DNA of 16,499 bases from NCBI GenBank assembly GCA_021791295.1, contig JAJYWW010000064.1:1-16499 (forward strand). The letters are read 5' to 3'. A program made the position numbers and the translations under genes. Below the pieces are notes generated by a model. It did no database searches, was not told the origin of the DNA, and worked only from the letters and a program-made list of their open reading frames with translations. This document shows positions 7,220-14,766 of this stretch, one piece after another; within the stretch, counting starts at the first letter, position 1; each line of letters opens with the position of its first letter. The stretch is from a bacterium (GTDB lineage Bacteria; SZUA-79; Acidulodesulfobacterales; Acidulodesulfobacteraceae).

Positions 7220-9759
7220 ATTATTATGCTCAACAATTTATTTTTAACATATATCGTTTTTTTAATGAGGCTTTTATCATTCACATATTTTTTTATTTTG
7301 GCGCTTTGAAGCGCAATCTCTATCGCCGCAGACTCATCAGAATTTATATCCGCAACTATAATGTCCCGCATTTTTCCGTTTATCTGCACCGCGATGTTGC
7401 AATTTTCCCGGACATAGCCGGTATCCATTATTTTAGGCCATTGTTCGTTTTCTAAAAGCGAACAGTTTAATATCTCGAATAATTCCGAACAAACATGAGG
7501 AATAAAAGAGGATAGTATTAAAATAACGGAGTTTAAGAAGTATTTAAGCAAATATTTATCGGCTTTACTCAAACTCAAAACTGTTTCTTTACCGGATTCG
7601 CCGGTTATTAAATCGTTAAATTCGTTAATTAACTCCATCGAAGAACTGATTATAGTGTTAAAATGATAACGCCCTTCCATTTCCGTTTCCGTTTTCTCGA
7701 TTACCCCGCCTAACTTATAAACAATTTTTTTAACATTTTGGTTTATATCGGTTTTTAAGATTTTATAGCCGTCAATACAGTCGCCGCCTTCTATAAAAAA
7801 AACGCCGTCCGCATCTTTAAGAATTTCCGAGCCGATAATTACGGTTTTGTAAAATTTATTAATAAATCTGGATGCGCCTTCGACTCCCGAATCGTTCCAT
7901 TCAAGGTCTTTTTCGGGAGGAGCGGCAAAAAGAATGAACAGCCTTACCGTGTCGGCTCCAAATCTTTTAATAAGTCCGTCGGGGTCTACGACGTTGCCTT
8001 TAGACTTAGACATCTTTGTGCCGTTTTTTACGACCATTCCCTGCGTTAAAAGATTTTTAAACGGCTCGTTTAGTTTAAAATAACCTAAATCCCTCAAAAC
8101 TTTAACAAAAAATCTTGCGTATAAAAGATGCATAACGGCATGCTCGACTCCGCCTATATACTGGTCTACCGGCAGCCAGTAAGCGGCGTCTTCGCTTTTG
8201 AACGGAACTTTTTCTTCTCTGTTCAAAAGCGTATATCTCAAAAAATACCATGAGGATTCTACGAACGTATCCATTGTATCTGTTTCACGTTTTGCATTGC
8301 CTCCGCATTTAGGGCATTTTACGTTCACAAACGATTCGAGCTTTTTTAAAGGCGAAACCCCTTCGCCGGTAAACGAGACGTCGTCCGGAAGCGTTAAAGG
8401 CAGATCGTCTTCATTTAAAGGAACGATCCCGCACTTTTCGCAATATACTACGGGAATAGGACATCCCCAATATCTCTGCCTCGAGATTCCCCAGTCTTTG
8501 AGCCTGTAATTGATAACTTTCCTGCCTACCCCGGTTTTTTCGGCATATGCGGAAATTTTACCTTTAGCTTCTTCGGAAAAAAGTCCGTCAAAATCTCCCG
8601 AATTAATAAGCGTTCCTGTTGAAGTAAAAGGCAGTTTATCTTCTTTTCCGACAGTTATCGGTTTAATTACCTCGATTATTTCAATACCGTATTTTTCGGC
8701 AAATTCGTAATCGCGTTCGTCATGAGCGGGAACAGACATTATTGCGCCTGTTCCGTAATCCATTAAAACAAAGTTTGCGACATATACCGGTATTTTTTTT
8801 CCGCCGAAAGGATTTACGGCATAAGAGCCGGTAAAAAAGCCTTCCTTTTCCGTAATATCTTTAGAAATTAATGAATTGCGTATCATTTTTTCCAATTCTT
8901 CTATATTTTCGGGATTCTTAATTAATTTTTTTGCAAGCGGATGAAACGGGGACATTGCAACAAAAGTCGCTCCAAAAATAGTATCCGGCCGAGTAGTAAA
9001 TATTTCTATTTCGTCCCCGCTTTCTTCCAAACCGGCTATTTTAAAAGACAGGCTTAAGCCGGAGCTTTTTCCTATCCAGTTTCTTTGCATAGTTTTGACT
9101 TTATCCGGCCAGCCTTTCAAATCGTCTAAATCATTCAGCAGTTCTTCCGCATAATCTGTTATTTTAAAAAACCACTGCTCCATATTTTTTATAGTTGCGG
9201 GACTGCCGCATCTCCAGCATTTGCCGTCTTCCACCTGTTCGTTGGCAAGAGTCGTTCGGCAGGAGCCGCACCAATTAACGTTGGAAACCTTTTTATAAGC
9301 CAGTCCTTTTTTAAGCATTTGTAAAAAAAATAACTGCTCCCATTTATAATACGCAGGGTCGGAAGTTACGACTAACCTGTTCCAATCGTAGGAAAAACCG
9401 AGTTCTTTAAGCTGCGCCGCCATATAATCAATGTTATTTTTCGTCCATAAGACAGGATTTGTTTTATTCTTTATTGCGGCGTTTTCGGCGGGAAGACCAA
9501 AGCTGTCGAACCCTATAGGGTGAAGCACGCTAAAGCCTTTTAATCTTTTAAAGCGCGCAACGGCATCACCTATCGCATAATTTCTGACGTGTCCCATATG
9601 AATTCTGCCGGAAGGATAAGGAAACATTTCCAAGCAGTAAAATTTGGGCTTATTTTTAACGGCATTCTTTACGGCAAACGTATTTTCTTTTGCCCAGAAA
9701 GACCGCCATTTACTTTCTATTTTATTAAAATCGTAATTTTTATCTGCCGCAGCTTTCAT
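7216..9759 (-). CDS. leuS: Leucyl-tRNA synthetase
   Basis: An 847-residue class Ia synthetase that charges tRNA-Leu with leucine. The HIGH motif is HMGH (54-57) and the KMSKS loop is exact at 582-586. The zinc-binding segment near 164-185 has C164, C167, C181 and C184. The CP1 editing domain shows TTRPDT (255-260) and GTGAIMSVPAHDERDYEFA (337-355), typical for removal of misactivated norvaline or isoleucine. A second Cys-rich pair lies at C440/C443 and C482/C485. The C-terminal domain carries VQINGKMRD (791-799). Length and order are standard for bacterial LeuS. It starts one nt after the lspA stop with no Shine-Dalgarno, so translational coupling is likely. A tRNA-Leu gene is present in this window at 14304-14389. 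Confidence 0.98.
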   Translation of the reverse strand: MKAAADKNYDFNKIESKWRSFWAKENTFAVKNAVKNKPKFYCLEMFPYPSGRIHMGHVRNYAIGDAVARFKRLKGFSVLHPIGFDSFGLPAENAAIKNKTNPVLWTKNNIDYMAAQLKELGFSYDWNRLVVTSDPAYYKWEQLFFLQMLKKGLAYKKVSNVNWCGSCRTTLANEQVEDGKCWRCGSPATIKNMEQWFFKITDYAEELLNDLDDLKGWPDKVKTMQRNWIGKSSGLSLSFKIAGLEESGDEIEIFTTRPDTIFGATFVAMSPFHPLAKKLIKNPENIEELEKMIRNSLISKDITEKEGFFTGSYAVNPFGGKKIPVYVANFVLMDYGTGAIMSVPAHDERDYEFAEKYGIEIIEVIKPITVGKEDKLPFTSTGTLINSGDFDGLFSEEAKGKISAYAEKTGVGRKVINYRLKDWGISRQRYWGCPIPVVYCEKCGIVPLNEDDLPLTLPDDVSFTGEGVSPLKKLESFVNVKCPKCGGNAKRETDTMDTFVESSWYFLRYTLLNREEKVPFKSEDAAYWLPVDQYIGGVEHAVMHLLYARFFVKVLRDLGYFKLNEPFKNLLTQGMVVKNGTKMSKSKGNVVDPDGLIKRFGADTVRLFILFAAPPEKDLEWNDSGVEGASRFINKFYKTVIIGSEILKDADGVFFIEGGDCIDGYKILKTDINQNVKKIVYKLGGVIEKTETEMEGRYHFNTIISSSMELINEFNDLITGESGKETVLSLSKADKYLLKYFLNSVILILSSFIPHVCSELFEILNCSLLENEQWPKIMDTGYVRENCNIAVQINGKMRDIIVADINSDESAAIEIALQSAKIKKYVNDKSLIKKTIYVKNKLLSIII

Positions 9760-9760
9760 T

Positions 9761-10222
9761 TTAAATATATTTTATAACCGATATAAAAAGCAGTATTGTT
9801 CCGACTACGACCGAACTGTCGGCTAAATTGAAACTCGGCCAGTGATAACCGTAAATATGAAAATCGAGAAAATCTACGACGTATCTTTGAAAAATTCTGC
9901 TTAAAAGATTTGAAAATGCGCCTGAAATAATTAAAGAGGAGGATATTATAAATAAGTTAGAATTAATTTTTGTCTTGAATAAAAAATAGGTTATTCCTAC
10001 AATTATTAAAGAAGTAAGCAGTATTATAAATAAATCCGAATAACCGCTCATAAACCCAAACGCCACGCCGGTGTTATCGATATGGACTATATTAAAATAA
10101 TGATTTATTACCGTTATTTTACCCGTTAACGATATTTCGTTATTTATAAAATATTTCGATGACTGATCTAACAACAGGATGGGGATAAAAATAGAGATCA
10201 ATACGATTAATTTTTTCTTCAT
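9761..10222 (-). CDS. lspA: Lipoprotein signal peptidase (signal peptidase II), variant active-site motif
   Basis: A 153-residue inner-membrane aspartyl protease that removes signal peptides from diacylglyceryl-modified prolipoproteins. Four hydrophobic segments (about 5-19, 63-82, 89-103, 133-152) match the family. Conserved blocks are LLLDQSSKY with D19, HIDNTGVAFG (47-56), YVVDF (114-118) with catalytic Asp117, and FNLADSS (131-137) with catalytic Asp135. The block that normally reads GNxxDR reads SNLLSR (104-109), so the strongly conserved Asp is Ser108, encoded by AGC and two base changes away from an Asp codon. The dyad aspartates seen in the P. aeruginosa LspA structure remain. The gene lies 7 nt after pgk and 1 nt before leuS, without a Shine-Dalgarno. 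LptE, a client lipoprotein, is encoded two genes downstream. Confidence 0.93.
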   Translation of the reverse strand: MKKKLIVLISIFIPILLLDQSSKYFINNEISLTGKITVINHYFNIVHIDNTGVAFGFMSGYSDLFIILLTSLIIVGITYFLFKTKINSNLFIISSSLIISGAFSNLLSRIFQRYVVDFLDFHIYGYHWPSFNLADSSVVVGTILLFISVIKYI

Positions 10223-10229
10223 CTATTTG

Positions 10230-11459
10230 TTATTGTTTTATAGTCTGCTGTTTTAAATTATTTTTTTTGGAACAGTCTATTAAAGCTTCTATGCCCGGCA
10301 GTTTCTTACCTTCCAAAAGTTCCAGAAACGCTCCTCCCCCCGTCGAAACATAAGACATTTTTGCGAATTCGCCGGCTCTGTGTAAGGCGACGTCGGTATC
10401 GCCTCCGCCGACTATGGTTAAAGCATAGGCGTTTGCGACGCTTGAAACTAAAGCAAATGTCCCTCTGCTGAACGCGTCCATTTCAAAAACTCCCATAGGA
10501 CCGTTCCAGACAATCGTCTTAGCATTCTGGATAGCTTCGGTAAAAAGCGTAACCGTTGCGGGACCTATATCTAAAGCCATCCAACCCTTAGGAATTTCTT
10601 GAATTGTCGTAACCTTTGTTTCCGCATCCGGCGCTAATTTGTCTGCAACTACCACATCGACCGGAAGATAAAGCTTTATTTTCTTTTCGTTTATTTTTTC
10701 AAGAGTTTTTTTAGCATACTCGATCATTTCTTCTTCTACTAAAGAACTTCCCACGTCGTGTCCCAATGCCTTAAGAAACGTATTCGACATTGCGCCGCCG
10801 ATAATTAATTTGTCTATTTTATCGGCTAAGTTAGACAACACCTCTATTTTGCCCGAAACCTTAGCGCCTCCAACGATTGCCACAAAGGGCTTCATAGGAT
10901 TTTCTATAGCTCTGTTGAAATAGTTTAACTCTTTCCTGATTAGAAAACCTGCGGCGCACGTATTTACAAACTTTGTAACCGCAACGTTAGACGCATGCGA
11001 CCTGTGGGCGGTGGCAAATGCATCGTTGACATAAATATCGCAAAGAGAAGCCAATTTTTTGCCGAATATGTCGTCGTTGTTTGTTTCTTCCGGATGGAAC
11101 CTTAAGTTTTCGAGAAGCACGATATCGCCTAAATCTGCAGATTTGACTGTATTTTCCGCCAGTTCGCCGACGCATTCGCCGACAAATTTAACGTCTTTAT
11201 CTAAAAGCCTGCTAAGTCTTTTTGCTACCGTCAGCAGTGAAAGTTCCGGAACCTTTTTGCCTTTAGGCCTTCCCATATGCGACATTAATACTATTTTGGT
11301 ATTTTCGTCCAAGCAGTAATTAATTGTGGGAAGAACGGCTCTTATACGCGTATCGTCCGTAATATTTCCATTCTGGTCAAGAGGAACGTTAAAATCCACT
11401 CTTATGAGCAGAGTTTTATTTCTGATGTCTATCTCGTCGATATAAACAATATTATCCAT
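10230..11459 (-). CDS. pgk: Phosphoglycerate kinase
   Basis: A 409-residue glycolytic enzyme that transfers phosphate from 1,3-bisphosphoglycerate to ADP. The N-terminal substrate domain shows RVDFNVPLD (20-28), SHMGRPKG (60-67), ENLRFHPEE (117-125) and NDAFATAHRSHAS (145-157). The nucleotide domain shows IVGGAKVSGKIEVL (195-208), WNGPMGVFE (318-326) and GGGDTDVA (351-358), where many family members have GGGDSxAA. The C-terminus closes with STGGGAFLELLEGKKLPGI. Its ATG lies one nt after the gap stop, so gap and pgk are co-transcribed and probably translationally coupled. The last dozen residues (KKNNLKQQTIKQ) are a short polar tail beyond the conserved fold. Confidence 0.98.
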   Translation of the reverse strand: MDNIVYIDEIDIRNKTLLIRVDFNVPLDQNGNITDDTRIRAVLPTINYCLDENTKIVLMSHMGRPKGKKVPELSLLTVAKRLSRLLDKDVKFVGECVGELAENTVKSADLGDIVLLENLRFHPEETNNDDIFGKKLASLCDIYVNDAFATAHRSHASNVAVTKFVNTCAAGFLIRKELNYFNRAIENPMKPFVAIVGGAKVSGKIEVLSNLADKIDKLIIGGAMSNTFLKALGHDVGSSLVEEEMIEYAKKTLEKINEKKIKLYLPVDVVVADKLAPDAETKVTTIQEIPKGWMALDIGPATVTLFTEAIQNAKTIVWNGPMGVFEMDAFSRGTFALVSSVANAYALTIVGGGDTDVALHRAGEFAKMSYVSTGGGAFLELLEGKKLPGIEALIDCSKKNNLKQQTIKQ

Positions 11460-11460
11460 T

Positions 11461-12474
11461 TTATTTCATCATGAAAACAGCCATTTCGGCAAGCCTTGTA
11501 GAATATCCCCATTCGTTATCATACCATGCAAGAACTTTTACGAGGTCGTCCCCTATAACCTTTGTGCTTAAAGAATCCACTATAGAAGAATGCGGATCTC
11601 CGAGATAGTCTATGGAAACCAAAGGATCTTTGCTGAATGCAAGAATTCCCTTAAGATAAGTTTCAGAAGCTTCCTCTAATTTTGAATTAACTTCCAAAAT
11701 AGAAGTCTTTTTTGAAACTTTGCAAACAAGGTCGTTAATCGAAACATCAGGCGTAGGCACTCTTAAGGACATTCCGTCGAGCTTGTCTTTAAGTTCCGGC
11801 AATACCTCGCAAAGAGCTTTTGCAGCGCCGGTCGTAGTCGGAATAATAGAAAGCGAAGCCGCTCTTGCCCTTCTTAAATCTTTATGCGGCAAATCCAATA
11901 TCCTCTGGTCGTTGGTGTAAGAATGGGCCGTGGTCATATTGCCTTTTTCTATTATGAAATTTTCATGCAATACTTTGGCGACTGGGGCAAGACAGTTTGT
12001 AGTGCATGAAGCCATAGACACGATAAAATGTTTATTTTTATCGTAAATTTTATCGTTGACTCCAAGTACTATCGTAGCGTCCGGATCGTGGGCGGGAGCG
12101 GAGATTAAAACTTTTTTAGCTCCGGAGTGAAGATGTTTTTCCGCATCGCCTCTTTTAGTAAAAAGCCCGGTGGATTCGATGACTAAATCTACGCCCAGAT
12201 GTTTCCACAAAAGTTCCGCAGGGTCTTTTATTGCCGTAATTAATGTTTCTCTGTTATCCGCAATTATATGGTCTATATCGTATCCCACGTAAAAACCGGC
12301 TTTACCGTGAACGGAATCATACTTAAGAAGATGGGCAAGCACCTGAGGGTTGGTAATATCGTTAATAGCGACTATTTCAACCTGTTCTCCTTTAGCAATC
12401 ATGCTCTGAAATATTCTAAAAACGTTTCTGCCGATTCTTCCAAACCCGTTTATCGCAATTCTTAAATTTGCCAT
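11461..12474 (-). CDS. gap: Type I glyceraldehyde-3-phosphate dehydrogenase
   Basis: A 337-residue enzyme that converts glyceraldehyde 3-phosphate, NAD and phosphate to 1,3-bisphosphoglycerate. The Rossmann motif INGFGRIGRN is at 8-17. AINDI (36-40) puts Asp39 where it contacts the adenosine ribose, which points to NAD rather than NADP. The catalytic region is SMASCTTNCLAP (153-164) with nucleophile Cys157; the partner His184 is in TAHSYTNDQ. DNEWGYS near the C-terminus is the usual closing motif. A perfect AGGAGG (12480-12485) lies 5 nt before the ATG, the strongest ribosome site of this operon, which suits a highly expressed first gene. Downstream genes are pgk, lspA, leuS and lptE. A tpiA gene, often found in such clusters, is absent from the window. 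Confidence 0.98.
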   Translation of the reverse strand: MANLRIAINGFGRIGRNVFRIFQSMIAKGEQVEIVAINDITNPQVLAHLLKYDSVHGKAGFYVGYDIDHIIADNRETLITAIKDPAELLWKHLGVDLVIESTGLFTKRGDAEKHLHSGAKKVLISAPAHDPDATIVLGVNDKIYDKNKHFIVSMASCTTNCLAPVAKVLHENFIIEKGNMTTAHSYTNDQRILDLPHKDLRRARAASLSIIPTTTGAAKALCEVLPELKDKLDGMSLRVPTPDVSINDLVCKVSKKTSILEVNSKLEEASETYLKGILAFSKDPLVSIDYLGDPHSSIVDSLSTKVIGDDLVKVLAWYDNEWGYSTRLAEMAVFMMK

Positions 12475-12546
12475 AAATCCCTCCTATATCGAATAATAAT
12501 ATTTTAAAAATCAATATTTTGCCGTTAGAGATAACGTTATTTAACA

Positions 12547-12576
12547 ATTATATATGACAACCGCATATAATTACAA
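12547..12576 (-). promoter_or_regulatory. Candidate sigma70-type promoter of the gap-pgk-lspA-leuS-lptE operon
   Basis: On the minus strand TTGTAA (12571-12576), an 18-nt spacer and consensus TATAAT (12547-12552) would start transcription near 12540, giving a leader of about 65 nt before the gap ATG. I see no obvious riboswitch or attenuator in that leader. Confidence 0.4.
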
Positions 12577-12607
12577 TATATATTTATATAAAATATTTTT
12601 AATTTTT

Positions 12608-12630
12608 TCACAAATCGGTAAAAATTGTGA
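12608..12630. repeat. Inverted repeat TCACAA-N11-TTGTGA, candidate operator
   Basis: Two exact 6-nt inverted arms (12608-12613 and 12625-12630) flank 11 nt. The outer flanks (a T run on the left, TAAAA on the right) extend the symmetry imperfectly. It lies between the divergent gap and metallo-hydrolase genes, about 47 nt before the ATG at 12677. It overlaps a weak plus-strand promoter candidate, TTCACA (12607-12612), 18-nt spacer, TAAAAT (12631-12636). This fits a dimeric repressor site, but AT-rich DNA gives chance palindromes. The half-sites are reversed relative to the CRP/FNR order (TGTGA-N6-TCACA). Confidence 0.35.
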
Positions 12631-12676
12631 TAAAATTATACTGAATATTAATAAAATTTATACTCGGAGGTTAAAT

Positions 12677-13342
12677 ATGTTTAATTATAAAGGTCTTGAG
12701 ATAAAAAGATTCTGCCACGACAGTTTTTTGGTCAGCGACGGTAAAATAAAAATATATTTCGACCCTTTTAAATTACACGGCGATGAACCTAAGGCAGATT
12801 ATATATTTATATCCCACGAACACTTCGACCACTTTTCTCCGGACGACATCCATAAGATTATTAAAGATTCTACCGTTTTATTTATGAATGAAATGACGAA
12901 CGACGAAATAGACGGATTATACGATAATAAAATAGTAATTATTCATCCGGGCGATTCAATCGACTATAAAGATTTGCATATAAAAGGCGTTCCTGCATAT
13001 AACATTAACAAATTTAGGGAACCGGGGAAAGTTTATCACCCGAAAGAAGATAAAAAACTCGGTTATATAATAACTTTCAACGGCATAAAAATATATCATA
13101 CCGGCGATACCGACCATATACCGGAAATGGACGCCCTCGCATCCGAAAAAATAGACCTTTTGTTTATTCCCGTCAGCGGAACATATGTTATGACTCCGTC
13201 CGAAGCAATCGAAGCCGCTTTAAAAATTAAAGCCGATACGTCTATACCAATGCATTACGGAACAATAGTCGGAGAAAAAAGACAGGCCGAAGAATTTAAA
13301 GAAGGCGTTCAGAAAAAAGGTCTGAAATCGGAGATTGTTTAA
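12677..13342 (+). CDS. UlaG-like metallo-beta-lactamase-fold hydrolase
   Basis: A 221-residue metal-dependent hydrolase of the branch annotated UlaG-like or UPF0173. The frame is open further upstream to 12554, but the start at 12677 is chosen because CGGAGG lies 6 nt before it and the family fold begins at once (LEIKRFCHDSFLV). Metal ligands are SHEHFDH (H47, H49, D51, H52), HTGDTDH (D144) and PMHYGT (H193), with H14 also in a conserved position. Asp30 of IYFDPF matches the usual strand with a DP turn. The AT-rich upstream extension would add about 41 residues unlike the family and is rejected. The gene is followed 9 nt later by the HD-GYP gene. Substrate unknown; members act on phosphodiester, lactone or RNA substrates. 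Confidence 0.9.
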   Translation: MFNYKGLEIKRFCHDSFLVSDGKIKIYFDPFKLHGDEPKADYIFISHEHFDHFSPDDIHKIIKDSTVLFMNEMTNDEIDGLYDNKIVIIHPGDSIDYKDLHIKGVPAYNINKFREPGKVYHPKEDKKLGYIITFNGIKIYHTGDTDHIPEMDALASEKIDLLFIPVSGTYVMTPSEAIEAALKIKADTSIPMHYGTIVGEKRQAEEFKEGVQKKGLKSEIV

Positions 13343-13351
13343 AAATATTTG

Positions 13352-14299
13352 ATGGAAAAAACTCAATATACTCCTATAATAATCGAAAGTTTGATTTTTG
13401 GGAAAAATTCGGATTATCCCCTCTATATAAAATCAGGAGAAAATTATATTCTTTACAGGTCTAAAGCCCTCGTTTTTTCTCAGAACGATGCTTTGAGGCT
13501 AAAGAACAACGGGGTCGATAATCTTTATATCGAAATGAAAGATAAAGAAAAATACGATGAAGATATTCTCGAACATATCGAAACTATTATGAAATCAAAT
13601 GACACTAATTTTGAAGAAAAAGCCGTAAAGATATATATTTATTCCAAGGTTTATGCCGAATACGTCGTAACGACGGGAAATCTTAAAGACAATCAGGAAA
13701 AAGTAAAAAAATCCATAGAAACTACTATCGAATATCTGTTGATGAGCGAATTTGCCTTTATGAATCTTTTAAATCTTTCAAGTTACGATTATAACGAGGT
13801 CGGACATGGAATGAACGTAAGCATCTATTCTATGGCTTTAGCAAACAGGCTCGGTTTTTCAAACAAAATATCGCTTTATGAAGTTGGTCTATCCGGATTA
13901 ACCCACGATATCGGAAAGTTAAAAATCCCAAAGGAACTTTTATCGAAAAACGGCTTGTCTGAAAGCGAAGTTTATGAGATTCAAAAACACCCTATATATT
14001 CAAAAGAAATTTTAATATCTAATGGGATAGATAATAACAATATAATCAACGGGGTATTAGAACATCATGAGACTTCCGACGGCTCAGGCTACCCTTTCGG
14101 CAAAATGGAAGAGGATATTTCGACATACGGCAAGATTTTAATCATTGCAAACAGATTTGACTCCCTTACCAGAAACAGACCTTATAGAATTAAATTAAGC
14201 GTTCCGGATGCTTTAAACTTTATGGAGCAAAACTCGAGATTCTATAATGCGGCTTTTTTGAAGGAATTTATACTGCTAATGTCTAAAAATGCTGCTTAA
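13352..14299 (+). CDS. HD-GYP domain protein, probable c-di-GMP phosphodiesterase with a metal-ligand substitution
   Basis: A 315-residue soluble protein. Residues 1 to about 80 resemble the N-terminal module found before many HD-GYP domains (PLYIKSGENYILYRSKALVF, then NGVDNLYIEM). The HD-GYP domain occupies about 145-300: H152, THDIGK (H185, D186), KHP (H213), EHHETSDGSGYP (H238, H239 and the GYP signature) and RNRPYR (274-279). The motif normally written ADxxDALT reads ANRFDSLT (266-273), so the Asp that contributes a metal ligand in the PmGH structure is Asn267. No receiver domain or transmembrane segment is seen. Start: ATG at 13352 is preferred over TTG at 13349. The Shine-Dalgarno is poor, and coupling to the upstream gene is likely. 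Role: hydrolysis of c-di-GMP to pGpG or GMP, or c-di-GMP binding if activity is lost. Confidence 0.9.
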   Translation: MEKTQYTPIIIESLIFGKNSDYPLYIKSGENYILYRSKALVFSQNDALRLKNNGVDNLYIEMKDKEKYDEDILEHIETIMKSNDTNFEEKAVKIYIYSKVYAEYVVTTGNLKDNQEKVKKSIETTIEYLLMSEFAFMNLLNLSSYDYNEVGHGMNVSIYSMALANRLGFSNKISLYEVGLSGLTHDIGKLKIPKELLSKNGLSESEVYEIQKHPIYSKEILISNGIDNNNIINGVLEHHETSDGSGYPFGKMEEDISTYGKILIIANRFDSLTRNRPYRIKLSVPDALNFMEQNSRFYNAAFLKEFILLMSKNAA

Positions 14300-14303
14300 A
14301 CGG

Positions 14304-14389
14304 TGGTGCCGAAGGCCGGAATCGAACCGGCACGGATATTATCCGCCACCCCCTTAAGATGGTGTGTCTACCAGTTCCACCACTTCGGC
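14304..14389 (-). tRNA. tRNA-Leu with anticodon AAG (A34), CCA encoded
   Basis: An 86-nt class II tRNA. The acceptor stem is GCCGAAG/CTTCGGC (7 perfect pairs), discriminator A73, and CCA is encoded. The D arm holds GTGGAACTGGTAGACAC, the leucine-type sequence. The long variable arm is CGGAT-AAT-ATCCG and the T arm GCCGG-TTCGATT-CCGGC. The anticodon stem is CCATC/GGTGG with loop TTAAGGG, which puts T at 33, anticodon AAG at 34-36 (14353-14355) and G at 37. Moving the stem by one to obtain TAA breaks three of five pairs. G37 also fits a CUN reader rather than a UUA reader. The gene starts 24 nt after the secG stop, the position of leuU (anticodon GAG) in E. coli, so this looks like that tRNA with G34 changed to A34. 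Confidence 0.93.
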
Positions 14390-14413
14390 ATCGTATAAGT
14401 CTCGATTAAAATT

Positions 14414-14758
14414 CTATTTTGTTGCGCTTTTAGAAACCGTTTTTGCCTGCTTTGGCGCCGTTAGCGGTAAAGCAGGCTTTGACGCTTTACCGGTCTTGGA
14501 AATATAACTTTTAATCGATATAGGGTTTTGCTTTTTTGCGGATATATAAGAAATGAAAAAAGCCGAACCCATAAAAACGATAGCAATAACGGCGGTAGCT
14601 TTAGTTAAAAAATTACCGGCTCCGGACGCTCCGAATATCGTCTGAGAACTTCCGCCGAAAACGGCGCCCATTTCCTGACCTTTGCCCTGCTGCATAAGAA
14701 TTACTATAACTAAAAACACGGCAGATATTATCAATAAAATCGTTAAAAACATAATCAT
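14414..14758 (-). CDS. secG: Protein translocase subunit SecG
   Basis: A 114-residue inner-membrane subunit of the SecYEG channel, which assists SecA-driven export. Two hydrophobic helices (about 3-22 and 53-73) flank the conserved cytoplasmic loop LMQQGKGQEMGAVFGGSSQ (21-39) and FGASGAGNFL (42-51), the family signature. After about residue 75 there is a Lys/Ala/Ser/Thr-rich tail (KTGKASKPALP..., ending SKSATK), likely disordered. Two nearby ATGs are possible (14758 and 14752), and neither has a Shine-Dalgarno. The promoter upstream places the transcript start almost at the ATG. The tRNA-Leu gene follows 24 nt after the stop, a conserved arrangement, and is probably co-transcribed. Confidence 0.95.
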   Translation of the reverse strand: MIMFLTILLIISAVFLVIVILMQQGKGQEMGAVFGGSSQTIFGASGAGNFLTKATAVIAIVFMGSAFFISYISAKKQNPISIKSYISKTGKASKPALPLTAPKQAKTVSKSATK

Positions 14759-14766
14759 AATAAATT

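Noticed and set aside
10987..11175. Open frames antisense to or in alternative frames of pgk, leuS, gap and the fusion gene
   Set aside because: They are shadows of well-identified genes, show no domain-like sequence or ribosome sites, and have composition set by the real frame.
12554..12676. Upstream extension of the UlaG-like protein from the ATG at 12554
   Set aside because: The added residues are low-complexity Tyr/Ile/Asn translation of AT-rich promoter DNA, unlike the family N-terminus, whereas the ATG at 12677 has a good CGGAGG site.
14351..14357. Reading the tRNA-Leu anticodon as UAA
   Set aside because: Shifting the anticodon stem to place TAA at 34-36 destroys most of the stem pairs and would leave G37, whereas UUA readers carry A37.
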